64,000 nt of DNA, taken from Pomphorhynchus laevis. Lineage: Eukaryota; Acanthocephala; Palaeacanthocephala; Echinorhynchida; Pomphorhynchidae. The stretch's first letter is position 1; the number at the start of each line of letters is the position of its first letter. The notes beneath the pieces are model-generated. The model was not told the origin of the DNA and did not search any database. It saw only the letters and a program-made list of their open reading frames with translations. The stretch covers positions 44,582-108,581 of the forward strand of contig WNNJ02000463.1 in assembly GCA_012934845.2 (NCBI GenBank). Reading direction: 5' to 3'. Below, piece after piece: positions 58,401 through 64,000 of this stretch. The translations under genes were made by a program, and so were the position numbers.

Positions 58401-61400
58401 TAAATATTTTATAATTATAATTTAAAAGTTAATTATTTAATTAAAATCACATAAATAAAAATTCATTTATTATTCTTTATTCATTTAAATCCATTAAAAT
58501 AAAGTTAAATTATCAATCATTTATTTCGACGTAAGAGATTTATCCCTGGCCGTTAAATGCGAAAGCATGCCGATGCAGCGCGTGCTAGTGCAGATCCTAC
58601 TTTTCTTTTTATATTTACTTCCGAATACTGGTCGGGATTGACCCCTGCAGATTTTGATACAACGCGTTTTATTATGGAGCTTGCATAATACCTATCCCTC
58701 CTTATGTTGAGAAAACCAACGGTATGAAACGTCCGTGTTCCACTAGCTGTAGTGATTTCTTATATTTATAAAAGCATTGGTTGTTTTAATTGAGCAAAAT
58801 TTGAGCATATATATTAACGTCAAAAACGTTCGCTCGAATTTTTCTATCCCAAGTTCTATGCATGCAATATATAATCCTGCTGGTAGTATCTAGTTGTATA
58901 AGAACTCTCAAATGTAATATCATTTCAACTTCCACTTCCCTGCAAACGTCTAGTAAATAGACAGCAATAACATTTATGATGGTATCATGATGTATTATCA
59001 TAAAAACAACTATCTTACAGGTAAGATTATGATTTACGTCGCGATGTGAATCGCACACACAAGTAAACGAGTGTCAAGCCGATCCGACAACACATTACAT
59101 CCTTAAATTCCGTTGGACTCATGAAAATTATAGCTTGAATGTGGATAAAGATTTAAATATATAAAAATTAGATATAAACAAAAAAATTATAATCAAAGGT
59201 TAGATTATATTTTTTATTAAAATAGGAATGACCTACATCGACTTGCTTTACGTGCGTTCTCAGTCATCAAATATATTTTAATATGTTTGTTATCTGGGTC
59301 AGCAGCTGATGAGACCCACCCAGTCTGGTTAGTGGCGTCTTGCTGTAGCAAGTATAAGAACAATACATGTGGGGATAATATCGTGCCACAATCAGAAAAA
59401 TTATATTTTCTGAAAGTAATAGTTGAATAATTATCTGCTAATCTAACAATTGAATAATTATCTTCATAATCTATAGATTAGCATACATAATCTATAGATT
59501 AGCCGACAAATACATCAATCTACTTGTAGCAACCTGTGCTATGGTACTCTGCGCTATGGTCCTACTTAATGCAGTTCGTTACCAGTTTTAATCATAAACA
59601 TTTTGAAATCAAATCTCTCGTGGATCCTGGGCTGCTTTTCAGAAAACATAATTAAAAACTAAAATTGATTTAGCAGAGAACTAAATCAATCTACTTATGA
59701 CAGTGAGTATTAGGGTACCAATAAATGAGAGTTATGTTAACGCTTGATTCCCATAAAAATGAAACTAGTAGCGTTATGATTGCATTCGATTACGCATGAT
59801 TTTAATTTATTGGACGATTGGGCACCAATTTAAGATATTAAATTACTATTGTTAATATTACACGAGCCGCTATTCTTCACTTAAATTATTAAGTTAATTA
59901 TATTAAATTTAATGATAATCTAATTATTAAAGTTATTAAAATTCTATATGAATAAATTTTAATATTTATATTTTACAATTTTTTAAAGGTTGGTCTTGCC
60001 TATTTGCTAAACGATTCCTAAAACAGGTGACGACAAATTTCAAACATCGCTGTGAGCTTTGTTTTGCTTATCAAAACCCAAACCAAATTCCGTGTATATT
60101 ATCTGCGTGCCTGACAAGCTTTGAACAGCATCACAGCTTCAGAGTCTTTCCAGATGCGATTTGTCAACGTGACACAAATGCAGCTGGTATTGATCGGCCA
60201 ATATCATCCGCTTCGACAACTTGCTCGTGTACACACATAGTTACGTTTCCTACATCAGCATTTGTTCAGGTATATTTGGTAACAACGTTAATAATTATAA
60301 TTCATTTTTCTGTTTGAAATAAGAGCTTTTACTGCGATATCAATTTAATTTGCAGCTTTTCTATCCAAAATTAAAACAGCTAGAATCCCTGAAAATGTTT
60401 TATTTAGAAAAATGAACTTAAAATAGGAAAGTTTAATTTTTTAAAATAAAAATTAAACTTTTCATACAAATTATATTCTTTTTGTTATTTAAAGTTTTTA
60501 TTTTTAGCCCAAACGAAGTTTCTCTTCACAAGTAGATCCTGGACTCAACGATTTTGATGATTTGCTTTTTGGCGGACTAGATATGGAATCTGCTGAATTA
60601 GGTTGTTTAATATCTCCCCCATCATCACCAAATGGTGTTCAGGAAGTAAAGCGTTCGAGCGATCAGCGTGCTACTAAGAAGCACTCAGACCCTTGTGAAC
60701 AAACAGTAATTATTCAGCTATTTACGACCTTTACACCTAATTTATGATTTTTTTATGGTACAGATTTTTTATTATAAATTTTTTAATTATACTATCTATC
60801 ATGTCTGTCGTCACTTTCGTTGAAATTATATCGACTGAATGTGTAATATAATTGCCTCATTAAAAGCATGCGATTTGTTATAAATAGTTTAGATTTTTTA
60901 TATTATAGATTATTGAAAAATTATTTATTGTTTATTTAATAATATGTCATATAATAATTAATTATTTATATAAAATATTATATAAATAATATTTAAATAG
61001 CAAAGTATTTTATAATAGTATTATATTATAGGATATTAATTTTCTATATGAATAAGACATAAAATTATATATTACGAATTTAATTATCTATGCATTCATA
61101 TGTATGTTTTCATATGTATAAATATTCATATGGAAATATAAATGCATATTCTCGCTAAATATTTAGCACTTCATTTTATGCATTCAAATGTAAGTTTTCA
61201 TATGTATATAAATATTCATATGGAAATATAAATACATATTCTTGCTAAATGTTTAGCACTTCATTGCGAAATTCAAGCACGATACGCTTGCAAGGCGCTT
61301 AAATAAATAAATCGAAATTTTCGGTGACTTTTTATTTTCTTATTGTAGTAACATATTGTTTTATTAATATATTTATAATTATTATTTTTATAATTACTCA

Positions 61401-63638
61401 TTGGTTTATTGCGCCTTGATTAATTGTAATAGTCATGAAAGTAATTTTAATTTTCTTAAATTAAAAAAAAGAATTTTTCTCTTAAAAGCAAAACATTGCT
61501 TTGAAATAATATTATGAATGCCTAATATAACCAATGCTAAACTTATAAATGTTTTTATGCTAGTCAAAACATATTTTATATGCATGTCAAAATGTTTTAA
61601 CTCAATTTGTTCATCAGACAATGCTAAGGTATTCTTGCTAAATAGTTAAAGTTGAAAAGTTTATAAATCTATTGTTGCTTAGCAACCAATGTTCTGCATT
61701 AAACGATCATGTCTTCCTGATTTAATGAAGCTTTCGATATTAATAATTAATTATTTTGATTTTTTACTTTTATTTTTTTATTCTGAGCTTTGTACGTTGA
61801 TACAAAATAGATCGCGTACGTAGATATGGCCTGATATTAATTGGGATTTTGTGATACAGAATTTTATTTGATATATTTCATTTAGTATTTCGTTTAAATA
61901 CCCTTTTTAATATTTTCGTTGTTACATATTTAAAATTGTCTTAGAGTTTCAACCCTTAATTTAAATATGTAGTTTGCTGATCATATTCGTCAATAATTCA
62001 AAGTTACTAATTCTTAGTTGATCATATTCGTTACTAAGTACTTAAATTTAAATTTTTAATACTTGATGGCTTTTTTCAACAGTTTGGAATTACCTCTGAA
62101 ATGCTTCTTTAATCCTTTTTCATTTGCAGCTACGATATCTTACGGATCACGAGGAGAATGTTCAGCTAGATCAGCAACCGTTAGCGATAGGATTGTACAT
62201 ATCCACTGCAAGGGTGCATTATCTACCAATATGGGCGCGTTTAAAACGTTCTCATAGAATATTTAAAAACGAAGATTGTAACTTCAGATGTAATACATTT
62301 AAGGTTAGTAATCGCATTTACTAATATTAGTCATTTCGTAATTAGTTTAAAATTTCATCGTCAAAGTGACTTCGTTACAGTGTACAGGCGTTTGATGTCT
62401 GAGTTATTGTTTACTATGGATACGCGAATACAATTTTTATATTCAAGTTTATTCCGTGATTAAAGCTTTCTTCATTTTTAATGAACTTATCGATTATCCA
62501 ATCAAATACCCAACAATAAATGGGTATTATTACCCATTAATACCCAATGAATGGATATTAATACCTAATAAATGGGCATTTATTAATACCCAATAAATGG
62601 GTATTATTGAATACCCATTTATTGATGGTATTCAATAAAGTGAATACCCGTTCACTTTATTTTCCAAATTTAATCACTTTAAATGTCTTTTATTCTGTAT
62701 TGAAAACTATTGATTTTTGCTGTCACCAGAGATATTCAAATTGCAGATACATCATACGTGATAAATTATGTGAATCTCTCCTACATGTTCCCAAGAACGG
62801 ATTGCGTAAATTTGACTTCCATACTGCCTTGCTTTCAATGCAATCCCTTAAAATGATAATTTCGAATTTACGTCAGCAACTGCTGACACTGTCAGTAAAC
62901 AAGTTGTAAATACTTAACAAACAGAAAATTTCCGTGTTCAATTCATTCTGAATTGAACACTATTGATTTTTCCGGTATCATTTTCAGTTTTTTTAATTTT
63001 CATTTTTGATTAAATGCTTAATCATAAATTGTTATTTTCCCGTTTCCTTGTTGCGTATTATTTGTATCAACAACAACACAAGTGAACGTTTTGTGGCAAC
63101 TTATATTATAATAATATACATTAAATTACTGTATCGTATTATTAAACAGTATTTATTCATAAATATTTATATTTTGAATAAATGTTAATGTTGTTGCTAC
63201 ATTGACGATTGCTGTTTCTAATTCAATAATCAATGTATTTGATATTAAGTATTGCAATACTTAGTATTGCAACAGATGTGTCAATACGCATCTGTTGAAA
63301 AAATAGCACTAACATTTCATAAAGGAAACTGCTTAATTGTTTGTTTATTGTTGTCAAAACAACAAACAAGTTGGTATTTATTCATGTAATAAATAAATAA
63401 ACAAAATAATTATTTATAAATAATAAATAATTATTAATTATTCAAGAAATTTATCTTTTTAATGCGTGCAGTTTGTATTAATTTGTATTTACAAACAAAT
63501 ACTTTAGGTTTCACTGCATATAAATGTACCCGGTGCTCAAGAATCTGACGAGGTTCTATTAAAAAATACCGGAAACTCGTCTACTCCAGTATCTTGTCGA
63601 CACCCGCTTGATTCTAATGTCACATTTGTAGCACTGAG
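40680..63638 (+). CDS. MED13: Mediator complex subunit 13 (MED13), 19 exons, last exon beyond window
   Basis: MED13 is the large nuclear subunit that ties the CDK8/Cyclin C/MED12 kinase module to core Mediator and so gates RNA polymerase II recruitment. Exons with consistent phases: 40680-40784, 42521-42764, 46063-46138, 46193-46267, 46325-46464, 49555-49951, 49998-50048, 50098-50690, 52936-53075, 53126-53834, 53881-54353, 55027-55297, 55340-55441, 57414-58073, 58124-58258, 59989-60269, 60508-60705, 62130-62303 and 63508-63638. They total about 1,651 codons against roughly 2,170 in human; the disordered middle is shorter here. The open end at 63638 (VALR, phase 2) precedes the conserved C-terminal YNALSWL segment, which I do not see, so one exon is expected to the right. 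Six introns are only 42-57 bp. The start could be 25 codons earlier (40605, in frame); 40680 fits homologues better. Individual junctions at 50690/52936 and 58073/58124 are less certain. Confidence 0.9.
41263..41348. repeat. Perfect 33-bp inverted repeat with hammerhead-like core
   Basis: 41263-41295 and 41316-41348 are exact inverted copies around a 20-bp loop. Read on the minus strand, the left arm gives CCTGATGATGGCAGTTGCC followed by ATTGAAA, the same motif as the 5.4 and 9.9 kb foldbacks. Lack of any mismatch implies recent origin or conversion between arms. Confidence 0.85.
41643..41826. repeat. Foldback element with ~24-bp arms
   Basis: AATTTATAGGAACCATGGAAAA near 41645 and TTTTCCTTGGTTCCTATAAATT near 41805 are inverted with one indel. 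The interior has CCTGATGTGATAACGTC and ATTGAAATATT (41759-41786). AATTTATAGGAAC also precedes the 41263 hairpin, suggesting related elements. Confidence 0.7.
43395..45772 (-). mobile_element. CR1/L2-like LINE, reverse orientation in MED13 intron 2, broken
   Basis: It is the same family as the 1-2535 element. On the minus strand it begins near DFN.IRLDRP (about 45735), continues [12 protein letters not shown] (45560), [20 protein letters not shown] (44510), [20 protein letters not shown] and [14 protein letters not shown] (44190-44150), and ends near 43400 short of a complete 3' end. The 5' part of the endonuclease is absent. The RT motif C reads YAND, not YADD. Many frame breaks are present. 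It is older than the copy at the left edge, judging by divergence. Confidence 0.85.
46465..49554 (+). other. MED13 intron 5
   Basis: 3.1 kb of A+T-rich DNA. Two palindromes stand out (47928-47947 and 48019-48049). No exon-like sequence was recognised. Confidence 0.65.
47928..48049. repeat. Two palindromic hairpins
   Basis: CTCACTAGTATACTAGTGAG (47928-47947) is a perfect 20-bp palindrome. CAATAGACCAACA at 48019-48031 is exactly inverted at 48037-48049 around TCACA. Confidence 0.8.
49555..53075 (+). CDS. MED13: MED13 exons 6-9: PFG segment and disordered middle
   Basis: Exon 6 starts [12 protein letters not shown] (homologous to VILCPFGLNG) and includes the [11 protein letters not shown] segment (human IGEWKQFYPI). 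Exons 7-9 code a Ser/Pro/Asn-rich linker with two TPPxS motifs, VLTPPKS (50594-50611) and ILTPPSS (52968-52988). These fit the TPPxS/E phosphodegron known in human MED13 for FBW7. Exon 9 may begin at 52936 or 52963; both keep phase 1. Confidence 0.8.
50691..52935 (+). other. MED13 intron 8 with foldback element
   Basis: 2.2 kb, A+T-rich. Contains clustered GATGTCTTTAAGATGTC-type repeats near 51540-51620 and a foldback at 52563-52700 with 17-bp perfect arms (AGCATTGAAACGAAGAA and its inverse), plus TAGTCATTTTC/GAAAATGACTA hairpins inside. Confidence 0.65.
53126..55441 (+). CDS. MED13: MED13 exons 10-13: central conserved core
   Basis: Exon 10 contains [15 protein letters not shown] (human FKDCNFDSCCICVC), [11 protein letters not shown] and [12 protein letters not shown]. 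Exon 11 contains [45 protein letters not shown] and SPFILPYW (human SPFALPYW). Exon 12 covers [10 protein letters not shown] and [10 protein letters not shown]. The 46- and 42-bp introns between exons 10/11 and 12/13 are among the smallest in the window. Confidence 0.9.
54354..55026 (+). other. MED13 intron 11
   Basis: A+T-rich, 673 bp, no feature recognised beyond TA-rich runs near 54440-54550. Confidence 0.6.
55801..56077. repeat. Duplicated ~108-bp block with 32-bp tandem units, MED13 intron 13
   Basis: 55801-55908 and 55970-56077 are near-identical with period 169. Between them the unit GTAACATCCAATAAGATGCA is repeated with GCACATTGACT spacers. Confidence 0.85.
56662..56689. repeat. Perfect 11-bp hairpin in MED13 intron 13
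   Basis: CAGTACGCTAT is inverted at 56679-56689 around ATTTCA, with CATCATCAG flanks, resembling the foldback motif family. Confidence 0.65.
57414..58258 (+). CDS. MED13: MED13 exons 14-15: PIWI-like module, first part
   Basis: Exon 14 codes [42 protein letters not shown] and [20 protein letters not shown], followed by LLETCVIN, aligning with human VSVQIIPCQYLL, YAPPFIL and GYCLSHDQRWILASCTD. Exon 15 gives [20 protein letters not shown] and [13 protein letters not shown] in another frame. A 50-bp intron (58074-58123, or 53 bp to 58126) reconciles the frames; a sequence error is the alternative. Confidence 0.85.
58259..59988 (+). other. MED13 intron 15
   Basis: 1.7 kb. There are small islands of higher G+C near 58550-58720 and 59290-59400, but no frame or RNA gene is convincing. 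Confidence 0.55.
59989..63638 (+). CDS. MED13: MED13 exons 16-19: C-terminal PIWI-like module
   Basis: Exon 16: [41 protein letters not shown] and [16 protein letters not shown] (human [35 protein letters not shown]). Exon 17: an acidic [10 protein letters not shown] and ISPPSSP. Exon 18: [20 protein letters not shown] (human LQQPLALGYFVSTAKAGPL). Exon 19: [18 protein letters not shown] and CRHPLDSN (human ASLHLHVPSVQSDELL, SHPLDSN). All junctions are phase-consistent with GT/AG sites. Confidence 0.92.
61090..61264. repeat. 88-bp tandem duplication in MED13 intron 17
   Basis: Two units start ATGCATTCA (61090, 61178) and end TTTAGCACTTCATT, with about six differences; each contains nested CATATG repeats. 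Confidence 0.8.
62505..62665. repeat. AATACCCA/TGGGTATT inverted-repeat cluster
   Basis: About nine alternating copies of TACCCA and TGGGTA form a palindromic microsatellite-like block between MED13 exons 18 and 19. Confidence 0.8.
62730..62909 (+). other. Possible alternative terminal exon of MED13
   Basis: After a CACCAG acceptor there are 59 open codons ([14 protein letters not shown] ... LSVNKL) and a stop, in phase 0 with exon 18. The residue composition looks protein-like. It does not match MED13, and constitutive exon 19 (63508) clearly continues the homology. It could be an alternative 3' exon, a fragment of another gene, or chance. Confidence 0.35.
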
Positions 63639-64000
63639 GTATTGTTTTTAATATTTTGCTTCATAAATATATTGTAATGTTTTGTTTTGTTTTCACATCC
63701 GCATTTTTAGAATAAATTTCACTGAAATGAAACTAGATTTTACAAAAATAAACAATTAATTACAAAATACTGAGTAATTTCGACGTAAAGTAAATTGCTA
63801 CCCAGATAATGATTTAATAATTGTCTCCTTATTTTTATCTGCTGCATGCTTGCATATAGTATACATATATATTGATTTATATATTTAATATTATTTTTAT
63901 AATTTCCTTTAATATTTATTATATATTTAGTATATATAATAAATATATTATATAATAATATATAAATTATTATATATAATAATTTACTAAATATATTATT
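63639..64000. other. Start of MED13 intron 19
   Basis: A GTATTG donor follows exon 19. A TTTTTAG acceptor at 63710 would give only 16 codons (INFTEMKLDF...) unlike the MED13 C-terminus. The last 150 bp are TA-rich. Confidence 0.5.

Noticed and set aside
59299-59330. Hammerhead ribozyme at CTGATGAGACCC
   Set aside because: No GAAA follows the possible helix II, so the catalytic core is incomplete.
63711-63760. Terminal MED13 exon after the acceptor at 63710
   Set aside because: It would give 16 residues unlike the conserved C-terminus; the real last exon is expected outside the window.
1-64000. CRISPR arrays, bacterial operons or ribosomal RNA
   Set aside because: None seen; tandem repeats here lack regular unique spacers and the window is eukaryotic.

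Overview
The window is strongly A+T-rich eukaryotic DNA, and the host looks like an invertebrate animal. The evidence is two metazoan-type intron-bearing genes (a Mediator subunit MED13 gene and the 5' half of a recoverin-like calcium sensor), an intronless bifunctional trehalose synthase/phosphatase, one nuclear tRNA-Leu, and many retrotransposons and foldback elements. I cannot name the phylum from the sequence. Introns are of two kinds: very short ones (42-57 bp) and kilobase-scale ones filled with repeats.

Layout. 1-2535: CR1/L2-like LINE, broken, running off the left edge. 3357-5824 (minus): two coding exons of an N-myristoylated EF-hand protein; later exons are not in the window. 5.3-19.9 kb: gene-poor A+T-rich DNA with foldback elements, two probable MITE families, a 16-bp minisatellite and duplicated blocks. 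20279-20358: tRNA-Leu(CAG). 21644-23980 (minus): trehalose-6-phosphate synthase/phosphatase of bacterial OtsA-OtsB type. 24.4-36.0 kb: three retrotransposons in a row, all on the plus strand. Two are Jockey-like LINEs with gag-like and EN/RT ORFs; the third is an R2-like element with a CXC-like cysteine cluster, RT and a C-terminal restriction-like endonuclease. 37.2-39.25 kb: a tRNA-derived SINE family and a decayed LINE fragment. 40680 to beyond 63638 (plus): MED13 in 19 recognisable exons, with a reverse-oriented CR1/L2-like LINE in intron 2.

The host genes do not form an operon or a visible pathway. MED13 belongs to the CDK8 kinase module of Mediator, the calcium sensor to signalling, and the trehalose enzyme to sugar and stress metabolism. 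The most interesting points are: (a) the RT/endonuclease element with an unusual N-terminus and repeated 5' DNA; (b) the two adjacent Jockey-like copies, whose gag-like genes are far apart while their pol genes are close and share a 252-bp identical tract over the RT core; (c) the intronless bacterial-type trehalose gene; (d) calcium-sensor and MED13 exons that are visible only when splice phases are followed; (e) a recurring hammerhead-like motif in several foldback elements.
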